Shown in pieces: positions 12,319 through 25,213 of a stretch of 64,000 nt of DNA. Source of the DNA: Uranotaenia lowii (taxonomy: Eukaryota > Arthropoda > Insecta > Diptera > Culicidae); contig NC_073692.1 in assembly GCF_029784155.1 (NCBI RefSeq), forward strand, positions 62,935,676 through 62,999,675, written 5' to 3'. Positions within the stretch are counted from its first letter, which is position 1. Every line of letters begins with the position of its first letter. Below the pieces are notes generated by a model. The model was not told where the DNA came from. It did no database searches and saw only the letters and a list, made by a program, of their open reading frames with translations. The translations under genes were made by a program, and so were the position numbers.

Positions 12319-14557
12319 AAATAGTCAAAACCGATCCAGCTCGACAGGGGGTTTCGTTACGGCTTGGAAGAATCGGTCGAAGTCAATTGGAAAAAGAAAT
12401 GGTATTCAATCGTCAATCCATTTCTACTTGTTTCGAACAAACTTCATTAAAAAGACTTTAAGATAATGAAATCCTGGTAGAAAAATGACGGTGTAAAACT
12501 CAAAACTTAGCAATTTTTCAATTAAAATGAGTTTTTTCTTCTCAATTATTGAGTGTCTGCAATAAAAGTGCACCCGTTTTAAATTTGCTATCACACCGGT
12601 GGGGAGCGCGTGTTTTAGCCGATTCCAACCTTTAAAATTTTGCTAAAACTGGTATACCTAAAACCAATATTTAGACCTGAACCGTTGCAGGTGTTCTGAG
12701 TATAAGGTAAACATTGCATGAAAGTTTGTTTTTGTTTTTTCATTGTCAATATCTTCTTTGATATAGATATGATCTTGTTATAATGCTTAACTAAATATCT
12801 AATTTAAAAATTCTTGCATGAACTTTTTGATATAATTTAAGATATTCTAACTTTTTACGAGTACTAAATTATATCGCATGATAAGAAAAAATTGATTATC
12901 AAATATCTCATCTCATCCTATCTGATTGATGTGATCTTGTTATGAAGCTATAAAAGGGTGATATAATTTAGCTCTATTGCATGTTTTTTTTAAATATAAT
13001 TTGAGATATTTTAACATCCTACGAATACTAAATTAAGGAGTGTATTTGAAAAAATGCAACACATTGTTTTGTGAATAACTTTTGAATGCATGGATGAAAA
13101 TTGATGAAATGAAAAAGCAACGTAATGTTTACATGTGCAAAGTTTGGTGACTGGTGGTGGTTTTTGAGATAGGGTCTAACGAAGAAGAGCATCACTTTTT
13201 TTTTTTTTTTATTTAACGTAACAACAAACATTATTTTTGTGTAAGACGTTTGAATGTAATGAAAATGTGTAAAATTTTACCGGTTCTGTACAGAATATCG
13301 TAACTGATATGTTTCGATAAAAAAAATGAAAATTTGAGGGGTTTTGCCTCATATTCGTCTTAATTTTTTTTTCGAATTCAGTTTTGTTCAGAAGAATTTG
13401 ATCAGCTCGCAAAATGTGGGAGAGCTCCTTCACTGCTTACTCTAGGGGGCCCCTTAACTTTTTAAGACAAAAGCTAATCTAGATATTTTTTCACGTGGGC
13501 CCTTTAGTTTTTATATTTCAAGTTTTCATTCCGATTTTCTAGTTTTGATACCTTTTAATGGATTTGTGGTAGTATGATTAAAGTAATGTTAAAACTTTTT
13601 TTTCCCTCGGGGGGCCCCCCTGAGCCGGGGGGCCCGGGGCAATTGCCCCTTTTGCCCCCCCTTTAATCCGGCCTTGAAATAGTCAAAACCGATCCAGCTC
13701 GACAGGGGGTTTCGTTACGGCTTGGAAGAATCGGTCGAAGTCAATTGGAAAAAGAAATGGTATTCAATCGTCAATCCATTTCTACTTGTTTCGAACAAAC
13801 TTCATTAAAAAGACTTTAAGATAATGAAATCCTGGTAGAAAAATGACGGTGTAAAACTCAAAACTTAGCAATTTTTCAATTAAAATGAGTTTTTTCTTCT
13901 CAATTATTGAGTGTCTGCAATAAAAGTGCACCCGTTTTAAATTTGCTATCACACCGGTGGGGAGCGCGTGTTTTAGCCGATTCCAACCTTTAAAATTTTG
14001 CTAAAACTGGTATACCTAAAACCAATATTTAGACCTGAACCGTTGCAGGTGTTCTGAGTATAAGGTAAACATTGCATGAAAGTTTGTTTTTGTTTTTTCA
14101 TTGTCAATATCTTCTTTGATATAGATATGATCTTGTTATAATGCTTAACTAAATATCTAATTTAAAAATTCTTGCATGAACTTTTTGATATAATTTAAGA
14201 TATTCTAACTTTCTACGAGTACTAAATTATATCGCATGATAAGAAAAAATTGATTATCAAATATCTCATCTCATCCTATCTGATTGATGTGATCTTGTTA
14301 TGAAGCTATAAAAGGGTGATATAATTTAGCTCTATTGCATGTTTTTTTTAAATATAATTTGAGATATTTTAACATCCTACGAATACTAAATTAAGGAGTG
14401 TATTTGAAAAAATGCAACACATTGTTTTGTGAATAACTTTTGAATGCATGGATGAAAATTGATGAAATGAAAAAGCAACGTAATGTTTACATGTGCAAAG
14501 TTTGGTGACTGGTGGTGGTTTTTGAGATAGGGTCTAACGAAGAAGAGCATCACTTTT
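11855..14557. repeat. 1.36-kb tandem duplication, two near-identical copies
   Basis: The sequence starting TTAACGTAACAACAAAC at 11855 starts again at 13213. The two copies run in parallel to ...GAAGAAGAGCATCACTTTT at 13200 and 14557. I noticed only isolated differences, for example TTTTTACGAG versus TTTCTACGAG near 12851 and 14209, plus T-run length. Copy 1 contains the right end of the hAT-like element and its right target duplication, so both occur again in copy 2 (near 13661-13684). A poly(T) run marks the junction at about 13197-13211. The near-identity indicates a recent event, or an assembly artefact. Confidence 0.93.
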
Positions 14558-15718
14558 ATTTTAGAGCGACACGTGCTCCATTTTTGCATTATGAACCTTC
14601 CCTTTTCCAAATCAAGGGTTTTTTGGATGATGTTCTCTATTTCTGGGCCATACGGTATTTTTGAGCATTTTCAGCTGGTTAGCATAGCCTAGATGTAGAC
14701 CACAATGGATTTTCCAAAAAAAAAGCTGTGCAGAATTTTTCCCCATTCTTTCGGTTTCCATGTTGATTGTTTGCAAAGTAGTCGATTTGCGGATTGTAAA
14801 AAATACACAAAACAAAGTACACAAAATTCCCGACACGTGAGTGCCAAAAACTTCCAAATCCATCCATCAGGAGCGCTACAATATGAGCAAAAGTTTGTTC
14901 CAATTCTAAATGTATTTAAGCTTTAAACAAAATGTTTCTTATTTCGAAACGAAAAAAAACTACAATTTTGTCTCTATAATCTCCTTGTAGAGAAGCTGTC
15001 TTATCAACCTATTGGCAGAGTGTCATAATATGTTATTCATCACATTGTAATTGCAAGGTGCTGGTTTTAATTCTTTCATTCATTCAGAATCAAACACATC
15101 CATAACACTCGAAATAGATGCTACCTACCGGGCCGATGATTCACTGAGCCACGGAAATCCATGAAAAGCCCCCTTCGCGTTGACGATATGAGACTTGTGA
15201 TTCACGGATTTGGATAGTCGAAAATGTTTTCATATGGCTTTAGGTAGTTTACCCGTATGACTTCTGAACTTACTTTACTTACTGCTACTTAATGGATTAT
15301 AGATAAGCATGTAACCAAATCGAAAAGCGTGCAATAATATAGGTAATCCGGATGATACGACAAGAGGATTTCTATTAACCTAGATTTTAACGTTTCTCGG
15401 GTTAAATTAAGATAAAAAAATAAGTTGATTGACTTGTACCTACAATAAACGTGGTCCAAAATATATCCAATGTTCAAGAACCCGAAAAACTCCTTGCTGG
15501 TGTTTGAGATTCTTAACTGAATCAAGAAGCCGTTTCCATACATATTTTGATTACAGTTGAATTTTTGAAAAGTTGAGTTCATGTTTGTTTGTAAACTCGG
15601 TTTGTAAATCTAAGTTTCAAGTCATTGCTATTCTGGTCAATAAACATAGGGGAAGATGTTATCTTCGATTGTCAATTGGCTGCTACAAATTTTGTAAAAA
15701 AAATCATTAACTTAGAGC
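14558..15718. other. AT-rich DNA without a supported gene
   Basis: Short open frames on both strands have no recognisable motif. I see no repeat boundary. Confidence 0.45.
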
Positions 15719-18101
15719 GTTTACTCGTGTTGGGAAAAAGTGGTAAACATTTTGACACCTGTAGCACATTTTGAAAATTTTGCCAATCGAAAATATTTTC
15801 AAGAATCTTCACGGAGAAAAAAGTGTGGAATTCTATTTTGTGCATTCAATAATAAATATGATAGATTCAACTATAATGTACGATTAGTGTCATACATTCA
15901 ACAATAATTGTAGTGGATTGATATAGTCGGCAGATCATCTGCGGCGGTGGAGGAGATCTACCGCAAACTGAAACGCGAAGCAGGAAGGATTGGGTTGATG
16001 ATTAATACGTCCAAGACGAAGTACATGCTGGCCTGCGGATCCGAGACCGACCGAACCCGCTTGTCCAGTAATAACAAGGTCACGATCGAGGGCGACGAGC
16101 TGGAGATAGTCGAAGACTTTGTCTATCCCGGCTCACTGGTGACCGCAGACAATGACACCAGCCGTGAGATCCGGAGGCGAATTATCAGCGGAAGTCGTGC
16201 CTACTATGGACTCCACAAGCAACTGCGGTCGAGAAGACTTTGCCCTCGCACGAAGTGTAACCTGTATACGACGCTTATTAGACCGGTTGTCCTCTACGAG
16301 CACGAGACATGGATATTGCTCGAGGAGGACCTGCGTACACTCGGAGTATTCGAGCGACGAGTGTTAAGAACCATCTCTGGCGGCGTACAGGAGAACGGAA
16401 TGTAGAGGCGAAGGATGAACCACGAGCTCGCGCGACTCTACGGCGAACCCAGTATCCAGAAGGTGGTGAAGGCTGGCCGGATACGCTGGGCGGGACATGT
16501 TGCGAGAATGCCGGATGACTGTTCTGCAAAACAAGTGTTCGCCACGAATCCGGTAGGAACAAGACGAGCGGGGGCGCAACGAGCGAGGTGGTTAGACCAA
16601 GTGGAGCGTGATCTGGCGAACGTGGGGTGCCCGAGAAATTGGAGAACGGTTGCCATGGACCGAGTGAATTTTAGGAATTATGTTCGTGAAGTTATGTCGT
16701 AAGACGGAATACTATGTAAATAAAATAATGTAGTGGATTCAACTGTAATAATGTGATTGATTTGATTTTATATATGGTAGATTGAACTATAAATATACGA
16801 CTGATTTAATTATGAATTTAATATATTCAAATTTAATTCAGTGATTGACTCAATGAGGTCAACTATAAATATTGTAAATTTAAATTCTGTTTCTATTGGA
16901 ATTTATTATACCTTAAAAAAAAAATTTCAGAAAAATTTAGCACTCTTACGCTTAATTTTCTTTTAATTTATTATTTCAGCATTTCGCCTCTAGTTCTTTT
17001 TAGCCGCCACGATGCTAGAAAAGCTGACCGGATATCCCGATATCCACGTCCTAATTTCTACACTATTGTTCTTTTTTTTAACATCTCGATGCAACAAATC
17101 TCCCTCTCCCCAGAAAATTGTGCGTCTGAACTACAATTTTACCGTTTTCAGGAAATGCCGGCTGAGCCCCAAAAACAACACAACGATCGCTGCAGGGACA
17201 TTGGAATTAACTATATTTATAGTTCAATGCCTACATTCTATCATGCAAGTGTAGTCGAATGAATTATATTAATAGTTGGAACAAACATAATTTTATAAAT
17301 ATGATTTCAAACTAGTCTGGTCGACTAAGTCAATAATCCACTGAGCTTTTCTAGCAAGTAGCTAGTGAAATACAAGTATTTGGGTTTTTCAATGCTATGG
17401 CTGAATGCAAAGGAATCAACGACTTCTTTGAAATCAAAGTTTCATTCAGCTATCAGTTTCTTCAAACCTTCTCTTTGAATACAAGCAGAAATTTGTTGTT
17501 CAATCTATCATATTCATAGTTAATTGTGAACGATAGTTGAATCTATCATATTTTTGTTAAATGCCTAATATCAATCATACAATTGTAGATGAATCCATCA
17601 TATTTACAGTTGAATTAATTACACCACTACTGTCGAATCTATGATATTCATAGTTGATCGCCTGAGATCAATCAGCAGTTAGTAATTGAATCTATTATAT
17701 TTATAGTTGAATGCATAAAATCAATCATACAATAGTAGTTGAACCTATCATATTTATAGTTGAATCTATTGTATTCATAGTTTATTGGGTGAGATCAATC
17801 AGCAGTTTGTAGTCGAATCTATTATAACTATAGATGAATGTGAGAAAATCAACTACACTTTGATGATTGGTATAACTAGCTGAAATAATTGGCACATCAT
17901 TCATCTTTTTTCTCGGTGTTGACCGTCGATTTTTTTTAACAACACTGTTTATATTTCAGCAGTATGTGATTGAAATCCCACTATTCTTGCATCACAGCAT
18001 ACGAAAATAGAACAAGTGTTTTAAGCATCTTGACGGCCGCAGATCTAGAAATGTGCTACAAGTGTCAAAATTTCTACCACTTTTTTCCAACACGAGTAAA
18101 C
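15719..18101. mobile_element. Foldback-type element with long inverted ends
   Basis: The left arm starts GTTTACTCGTGTTGG at 15719 and continues through GTGGTAAACATTTTGACAC and TGTAGCACATTT. The right arm, ending at 18101, reverse-complements to the same words with few mismatches, giving arms of at least 50 bp. Inside both ends lies an inner word like CGGAGAAAAAA, then multiple diverged copies of TATAGTTGAATCTATCAT (15850-15935 and 17500-17860) in inverse orientation between the two sides. A non-LTR fragment sits within. No transposase is visible. Confidence 0.7.
15926..16702 (+). pseudogene. Non-LTR reverse transcriptase C-terminal fragment
   Basis: Two frames, with a TAG at about 16403-16405 between them, encode the C-terminal region of a LINE polyprotein. 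Visible landmarks are NTSKTKYMLA, RRIISGSRAYYGL, then TLIRPVVLY and FERRVLRTI, then a tail with RIRWAGHVARMP and ARWLDQVERDL, ending REVMS and a TAA at about 16700. The endonuclease and the RT palm with its catalytic motif are absent, so this is a 5'-truncated, broken copy. A more degenerate relative occurs at 36866-37310. Its placement inside the foldback element suggests it inserted there. The clade (RTE- or R1-like) is uncertain. Confidence 0.8.
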
Positions 18102-18105
18102 TTGC

Positions 18106-18960
18106 CCCAAGCAACCAAAAGTCACATATTTACTGGCATTGAAAGTTACATATTTGGTGCCAAAGAGAATCAACTGCACAATTCCCTTTAGTGAACTTTA
18201 TGAACTCATTGATGAATTTGAAAGTTACAAAAGTGATTAATATATGCGTTGTAGGTGACTTGTTTTGCCGAAATCCCATGTGTGAACTACATGTACTCAT
18301 TAACGAACTTGAAAGCTGTAAAAGTGATTTTTACGTACGTGATACGGGACTTAAGTCGCATAAAGGGTACAAAAGTGCTCAAAACGGGATTTGGCAATTC
18401 ACAAAAAGTGCATTGAGGTGCTTTCAAAATACCACATCCAGTTTTAGTTTCAGTTAGAACAACATCTAGGTGTGGTCTAGTGGTAGCGTGTTCGATTCTC
18501 ACCACGAATGTCAGGGTTCGATCCCCAAGCCGAGCAAGTTTTTTTTTCAAAAAGTAATTTGGTAATTGAGAGACCATTCTGATCCGATATAAGTAGGAAA
18601 TGTTGGAAAGAATCAATTGAGCAATTTGTCGAATTGGAATCCGGCGCGTGGCATCATGGCGGCACCATGTATAGAACATAATAAATAATCAAGAGAAGAT
18701 GATATGAACCGATTCTAAGGGTGCAGTTGATATCGAGAGAAATTTTTGGCTCATTTTACGATTTTTCGGAAGCTGAATTAAAAGGCCTCTGGAAGCTGAA
18801 TAGAATCAATAAGACTTGTTTTGGAACTTGGAAGTATCAATAAGAATTTAAATTTTGTGCTGTAAGAACGTACTTCATATCAATGATGGGGCTGAGTAAG
18901 CGTTTTTGTACCTGTTTTATGGGACTTTTGGTTACTCGGGGATAAGAGAGATATGGGACC
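18106..18960 (+). repeat. Dispersed repeat, copy 1, containing a tRNA-derived SINE
   Basis: About 850 bp, beginning CAAGCAACCAAAAGTCAC, matches 28117-28990 along its length with moderate divergence. Its first third is itself built of diverged tandem sub-repeats (TTAGTGAACTTTATG... and AAAGTGATT... words). The SINE is at about 18469-18690: a tRNA-like head with A-box TGGTCTAGTGG (18473-18483) and B-box GGTTCGATCCC (18515-18525), then a T-rich linker and a body including GGCATCATGGCGGCACCA. The spacing and sequence of the boxes fit an internal RNA polymerase III promoter. Confidence 0.75.
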
Positions 18961-20772
18961 TTTTTAATCATAAGAAATAACGCATGTGAAAAAGATACAA
19001 AGTATTGCTCTTACTGTCATTTTCTCAAAATCTCCTTTATGAAGAGTCATCAATGAATCCGTTTCTATTTTCAATTCAAAGTTGCACTAGAGACACACCT
19101 CAAAAAGTGGAATGCAGTCTGATTCACTTGGTAGGGTATCCACATGAATAAAAATGGGATCGACTACGCTAATCGTTCCACGGAAATAAATGTCATCGAT
19201 ACGGTTGCCAAAAAACTAGGTACAAAGGTCAGCGATTATTTGACGATTTGGCATTTTTGTGGTTCCTGGTCGTATCCAATCCGTGTCGTATTCTTATCTA
19301 TACAATAATATGTTCGACATTGACAATTACGACTTATCGCCGCAAACAGAAATCCAGCTTGTATGTAATTGATTCTGACTAAAGCACTGTACAATGTTCA
19401 GCATGTAATATTTGATTTTTTGTGTGTTATCTGCTAATCGATTGCAGATTTTGCCCGTAGATGATTCGGTTTATTTATTTCTTATGAAATAATTCCTTGA
19501 AAATTTGTTCTGCATGTTATGTCTTATCAGTGTTTTCTATCTTGTGATAGAAACTTGTAATTTTCCATTGAGTATGTTGAGAAATTTAATAATCTCTTAA
19601 ATATTCTAAACAACATTAGGATATCAAGAATTTCTCTGACTATCTAGTAAAGATCTGAGTTGAAACTTATTCAGTGAAGGTACGAGTACAAAACTATCAC
19701 ACTAAAATGGCTGATTCGATGCTCAATTAGTTAAGATTAGTAATTAAATCGACAATTTATCGGTTGCACAAACTCCAGGAGCAAAGGGAACACCGTTGAT
19801 AGCTTTGGTTGTTGGTGATAAATGCGCATGTTTCCTCCACCGATTGGGAGCGTTTTTGGCATCCTCGATCCGTGACAACTCGTTGATTCACTAAAACGAA
19901 GAAAAAAAATCTTTTAGTAATGTAGTCGACTTGAATTTATTTAGAAAAAAGATTTGATTTAATGATTTGAACATGATAATGATTCTCACTATGGTCATTC
20001 TAACATGTGTTGTGAGCCTACTTGGATGAATAATTCTACTGATTCAAAGCAATCGAAAGATTCATGAGGGTCATAATAAATATGAGGTTCTTTATAGATC
20101 AGGCAGATTTATAATTATGTTCGTGTAGCTATTTTGTTCTGAGCGTGTGCTACCATTAGAGTAAACAGTTAAACAAAGAACGAGTGATAATAGTATACAG
20201 TTTGTATGAAATTAATCTGCGGCTTTATCGTAGAGGGTCAAAGAGTTGAAATGAAAGACGGATAGAAGATCAGAAGAAAATTCTAAGGTGGTGAAAAGAG
20301 CGAAGCGCATTTGGAATAGAATCTTGACCACATACTCAAAAATAATTTGGCTATAAAAAATCAATTACAAAACATCGTTCAAAAATAATCGAAAATAGTT
20401 AGGCCAAGATTTCGGACCGTTGACCGTAGACAACTCAATCCAGTTGGAACTTGCGCACAAAACCGAAAATAAGAAATCTACCTAGCCATCGATCGAACGA
20501 TATTCGCACAATAGAAGACTTAACAGAGAGCAACCACAAGCTAAAATTTTTTGTCCGTTCGGCACATGTGCACTCACATGGCGGTCGAACCGTCCATAAT
20601 TAATTGTATCGAAAAATGTAGTGCCTCCTCTATTAGGTACGACTTCTTCAATACAGTTAATTGGTGCGGGACAAAGAATTTAGTATGTGTTATTTAGTAT
20701 TTTTCTGATATTCTATCCGTCTTTCATTTCAACTCTTTAACCCTCACCAATAAGGCTGGTAAACGGTGGATA
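18961..20772. other. AT-rich DNA; an inverted repeat flanks 20228-20757
   Basis: No gene is supported. GAGTTGAAATGAAAGACGG near 20245-20263 recurs inverted near 20721-20739 within arms of about 40 bp, enclosing roughly 450 bp, which suggests a MITE just upstream of the LINE. A further word, TGAAATTAATCTGCGGCTTT at about 20207-20226, recurs inverted with one mismatch at about 26481-26500, beyond the LINE. Confidence 0.5.
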
Positions 20773-20974
20773 ATGTGCAACACGAGACCCCATAGTGATC
20801 ATATCACCTCTTATTCACAACTCCTATCTCTACCTCCCCGCGGTGCCGGCTGGGGTGCGAGTAACCTAAGCGGAGATCGGGTACCCAACCCCGGTGGATG
20901 CTTTGGTCGCATGCAGACTGAGAAGGTGGCCGCACGCGTCTGTTCCGCAGGTCAGGGGCGGCTGAATATATGAA

Positions 20975-21409
20975 ATGCGGCTCCCGCCAGCTAAGTCCAA
21001 GATGGCAGCCCCATCGCGGGATAGGGACTTTAGGCTAACAACCTACTGCTCCCGATTTGAAATTGTTACGGAATCCGAAAGAAATGACCGACCTGGAACT
21101 TTGGCGACGACTTTTAGCATGAAAACACGGACACGAATTGGAACTTGGAATGTTTTAACCCTTGCCCAACAAGGCAAAATGGAACAACTTGCTAGAGAGG
21201 CTAGCCGCCTCAAGCTTGAAATTCTGGGACTGAGCGAAGTCCGTTGGCCTAATACTGGAGAACACAAGACACAATCCGGGCAAGTCCTGCTTTACTCTGG
21301 CATACGAGGAGAACATGCTACTCGGGAACGAGGAGTTGGTTTCCTGTTAAGCCCGCAGGCCTACGCGGCCCTCATTAGATGGGAACCGAATAATCGTAGC
21401 CAGGTTTAG
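20975..21409 (+). pseudogene. LINE endonuclease, N-terminal part (frameshifted)
   Basis: The frame encodes the start of an exonuclease-endonuclease-phosphatase domain: RIGTWNVLTLAQQGK contains the metal-binding N of the first motif, and LGLSEVRWP contains the catalytic E of the second. A 1-nt type frameshift near 21390 leads to the stop at 21407-21409, and homology continues in another frame from about 21390 (VARFRTRVRNLTMV). The most likely initiating methionine is internal, just before KTRTRIGTWN at about 21119. Confidence 0.8.
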
Positions 21410-22828
21410 AACACGGGTTAGAAACCTTACAATGGTCCAGTGTTATGCGCCAACTAACGTTGCCGACTTGCAGGAGAAAGAGCAGTTTTACAGTCAACTG
21501 AACAGCGTGGTTGAGAGAATTGCGAAGGGTGACATTCAAATCCATTTGGGCGACTTCAACGCAAAGATTGGCTCCGACAATCAGGACCTTGAGCGCATCA
21601 TGGGGCGCCATGGGCTAGGACAGATGAGCGAAAACGGAGAGCTGTTTGTAGAATTTTGTGGCAACAACAACATGGTGATCGGTGGATCGCTCTTCCCCCA
21701 TCGACCAGCACATAAGGTCACTTGGGTATCCCGAGATGGCCGAACAGAAAATCAAATTGACCACATCTGCATCAGCCGAAAATGGAGAAGGAGCCTTCTT
21801 GATGTCCGCAACAAGCGAAGCGCAGACATTGCATCTGACCATCACCTCGTCCTTGGCGAGATACGACTGAGAGTTGCACGTGTCCAACGGCGCGAGGAGA
21901 AAGTCGGGTGTCGATACGACGTCCGCCGGTTGGAGAATCCAGAGGTGAAAAGGGCATACGTTGAACAGCTAGAATCCCGAGCCTCGGAGCTGCCTACAGA
22001 CGGAACAGTCGAAGAACAGTGGTGTGGAATCAAGAATGCCTTTATCACGACGAGTCATGGTACTCTCGGTAAAGTTTGTGGAAGAAGGAGTGAATGGATG
22101 TCGGATGAAACTTGGAGGATGGTCGATGATCGGAGAAAGGCGAAAGTCGGAATTGAGCAGGCATGTACCGGGTCAGCCAAAGCAGCCGCCCGCTTACGAT
22201 ATGCGGAGCTGGAAAAGGCAGTTAAACGAGCTTGTAGACGAGACAAGAGAGCCTGGACAAACTCCCTAGCCGAAGAGGGAGAAAGAGCCGCCGCCAATGG
22301 AGATATCCGATTACTTTATGACATTTCTCGCCGACTCAGTGGTGCAAGGACTAATGCAAGAATGCCGCTAAAAGACCGAGCAGGTCAGTTATTGACCGAT
22401 CGAACAGATCAGCTCAAACGATGGACTGCGCACTTCGAACAACTCTTCCGAGTCACGAATAGCGATGGCCAACAGAATCTGCAGCTCGAAGCGCCAACAG
22501 TAAGTCGCATAAATGGCGTCAACTCGGAAGCGCCTTCGCTGGCTGAAATAGAAGCGGCAATCAAAAACATGAAATCCAACAAAGCACCTGGGATCGATTG
22601 CATCCCTGCTGAAATGCTGAAAGCCGACCCTGCCCTGTCAGCACAAATGTTGCACCGCCTTTTCGCTGACATCTGGGATACTGCAACATTCCCGGCCGAC
22701 TGGATGCAGGGTATCCTCGTAAAGGTCCCGAAGAAAGGAGACCTGGCAGAGTGCGATAACTGGCGAGGCATAACTTTGATCTGTACAACCCTCAAAGTAC
22801 TCTGCAAAGTGATTCTGAACAGGATCCA
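21390..22828 (+). pseudogene. LINE endonuclease C-terminal part plus RT N-terminal part
   Basis: The frame continues the endonuclease with YAPTNVADLQ, HLGDFNAKIG (metal-binding D and N), TENQIDHICIS and SADIASDHHLVLGEI (catalytic SDH). A linker of about 200 residues follows, then the start of the reverse transcriptase: NKAPGIDCIPAEML and VKVPKKGDLAECDNWRGI. The frame is cut at 22828 inside a conserved NRI motif by the DNA element and continues at 25214. Apart from that insertion and the upstream frameshift it is open for more than 470 codons, so the copy is fairly young. Confidence 0.88.
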
Positions 22829-25213
22829 CACAGCAAAAAAAGTGTTGCGATATTACATCGAAAACGTGCACATAACTTGAGTTGTAAAGGCGACCTAATA
22901 TTACATCTTTTTTTTGTACAATCTAGTACGTAGAACGGATGTAAAAAGATCAGTAAATGTATGTATCAAAGTATAAAACGTCAAACATTAAGAATGTGCG
23001 AAGCTCCTAACATTTTCAGTCATTTCCAGTTCATTATTAATTTAAAAATAATAAAGATATGAAATATGAATATGTAAATTCAATTTTATATATCGTATAA
23101 GTGGAATTAGCACGTGCAATCGAATCCTGATAGTGAAATATCCTATTGCTTGCTCTCTGGCTCCATTTTAGAATACCATTTTCAGTTATGAATCCTGATG
23201 CTGAATTTTTTTTCAAGTTCTGATTTAAAAATTTAAGTTTTGAATTGGTTTTGAGCGTGAGCATTTGCCACTAAATATATTAAATTATGTTGTGTTTTTT
23301 ATAAGCATTGGTTCAATTTTTTGATGAAATGGTTGTGATTCAAGTTGGTCGATATTTTATTGAGATAATATAGAATGTAGCTTTGTTTTTATGTTTTTTT
23401 TTTTGTTCAATCGGATTTTTTAAAACAATTTATGGTTTGGTCGAAATTTCCACATGTCAATTTACTTAAAATTTTGAACCGCATGTGAACAAATTTGATA
23501 AAACTAAAATTGAAATTCGATTTTTTTTATCTTCTGTATAACTATGCTCATGTAACCAGATTAAGAAAAATATAAAAATCAGAAACATATGCTTGAATTG
23601 CAAAAAATTGAACGCTTTCAAAGAAGAACTCGACTCAAAAAGCTTCGCTCCACTAACCTAGTTTGGTTTGAAGTAGTTGGTAAAGAGTCTTCTAAAACCC
23701 CTAAAGAGCTTTTCATATCTTTCCCCAACGAAGGTCGTTTCTTATGAAATCAAACAACGAAACTTCTAATGATTTTTTTAATATTTATTTTTACTTTTTC
23801 TAAACTTAAAACTTAATCTGTCAAAAAATCAAGATTATTAATCAATTATTTACAAATTCATATAATAAGGGATCATACTAGTCGTTGTGCGCTACCCACA
23901 ATTGTTGCGAACGAGTTCCTGTATCGGGTTTGATTTTCAATATTAATTTTTGAAGAAATTCCAGAGTTTTGGATGCGCACATCGGATATTTGAAAAAGTA
24001 GAAGAAAAAAGTTTGAAAATAGTTCTCAAACGCCACAGAAATGGTATCACAACGTTCGGTTAAAAAACAGCCTTTAGCAAAAACGTAGTATTTTTGTTGA
24101 AAAACGCAATCTAAAAAAGAGAAAAAAATATTAGTAATTTTGAAACACAAAACAAATAATTTGATTTAAAACCTATTCTCACAATCACTGGATTTTGTTT
24201 GAACTATTCGTTGTTTGTTGATGTTGAAATATTATTCAAAAGTTCCGGAACTAACTCCTGTAGATTCTTGAAAATGATGATCGAGCAAAAATTTTTGTCT
24301 GACTACAGAAAATTCATTCAGAAGATATTGTATATGCAATTTGTGGACTTTAAATCGAATGTAGCCTGCCGTTGCCTAAATAACTGCTTGTTGGGCCATT
24401 CATTCGTTTCGAGACATGGCCTCCAAATACTCAGGGTCACCTTATCACCATTTAGCAAAGGTTTCCACACATGCTGGCCAGAACTTTGCGGTCGCCGAAG
24501 GTATGTCGCGTGGTTTTTAAATTTCTCAGCCAGACTGCCACTTCCATCACCAACCATAAGATTTTTATCATCAACGTTAATCGTTAATCTGCGGGAAAAG
24601 CCAAAATTCGATATGAATCGAAAAAAGTCTAAAATTTTGATAAACAACCGGAAAGTTTTGTGAAAAAACGCTTTGTTAAACTGTTTTTTTTAAACATTTT
24701 TTTCCAAATTTTGTAAAGGAAATACAGAAAATAACTTACCTTCAGCTTCGGACGAATCTTATTCCGAAGGAAATCAAATAGAATGATTTGATTCTCGGTA
24801 AATTCCCTAAAAATAAAAAAAAACTCAAATCAACCTTCCAGTTGAAGATTTGCTCAGGGATTCTGTTAATTTTTATGTAACTTACCCGCCGAACAAATCC
24901 TTCTTGGCCGCAAAATCCTAAGTTCTTGTTTTGAAGCGCGGAGAAAAACAAATTAAATTTTCGACAACCGCGGACTACTACGCTGTAATATTACAACGGA
25001 TGATATTATATTACACAAGACGGCGTGTTCAGATTCCTTACATCGTTTGGATGTAATAAAATGTATCCAACATATGTAATATTTTTAATTTCTTACGTAA
25101 ATGCCTTAAAGTTGAAAGATGTGTATTATTACATCAAACAACATGAATAATGCTTTGTTTGGCTAACATCAACTGAAATTACATCGGCCTACGTTACATT
25201 TTTTTTTGCTGTG
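22829..25213. mobile_element. Inverted-repeat DNA element inserted in the LINE RT
   Basis: The left end is CACAGCAAAAAAAGTG and the right end reverse-complements to CACAGCAAAAAAAAATG. It splits the RT codons for Arg-Ile-Gln; removing it and one copy of the dinucleotide CA gives the expected reading frame, so the target duplication appears to be 2 bp. Both subterminal regions are full of TTACATC/GATGTAA words (22850-22945 on the left; about 24980-25195 on the right), as expected of transposase-binding repeats. The superfamily is not recognised. Exon-like pieces on the minus strand are described separately. Confidence 0.82.
23878..24965 (-). other. Possible multi-exon gene of the inserted element (unrecognised)
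   Basis: Several minus-strand segments look exon-like. The sequence just before 24886 is followed by a perfect donor GTAAGT. A piece at about 24815-24749 lies between TTTTTAG and GTAAGT and encodes FTENQIILFDFLRNKIRPK. A segment at about 24588-24318 follows a CCCGCAG acceptor and includes VGDGSGSLAEKFKNH and VWKPLLNGDKVT. A segment at about 24114-23881 follows a TTCTCTTTTTTAG acceptor and ends WVAHND with a TAG stop. I could not make all exon phases agree, and no initiator ATG is obvious. I do not recognise the protein; a transposase or accessory protein of the element is the natural guess. Confidence 0.35.

Noticed and set aside
18469..18540. A functional tRNA gene
   Set aside because: A- and B-boxes are present, but the acceptor stem does not pair well, and the unit is embedded in a repeat present twice; it fits a SINE head better.
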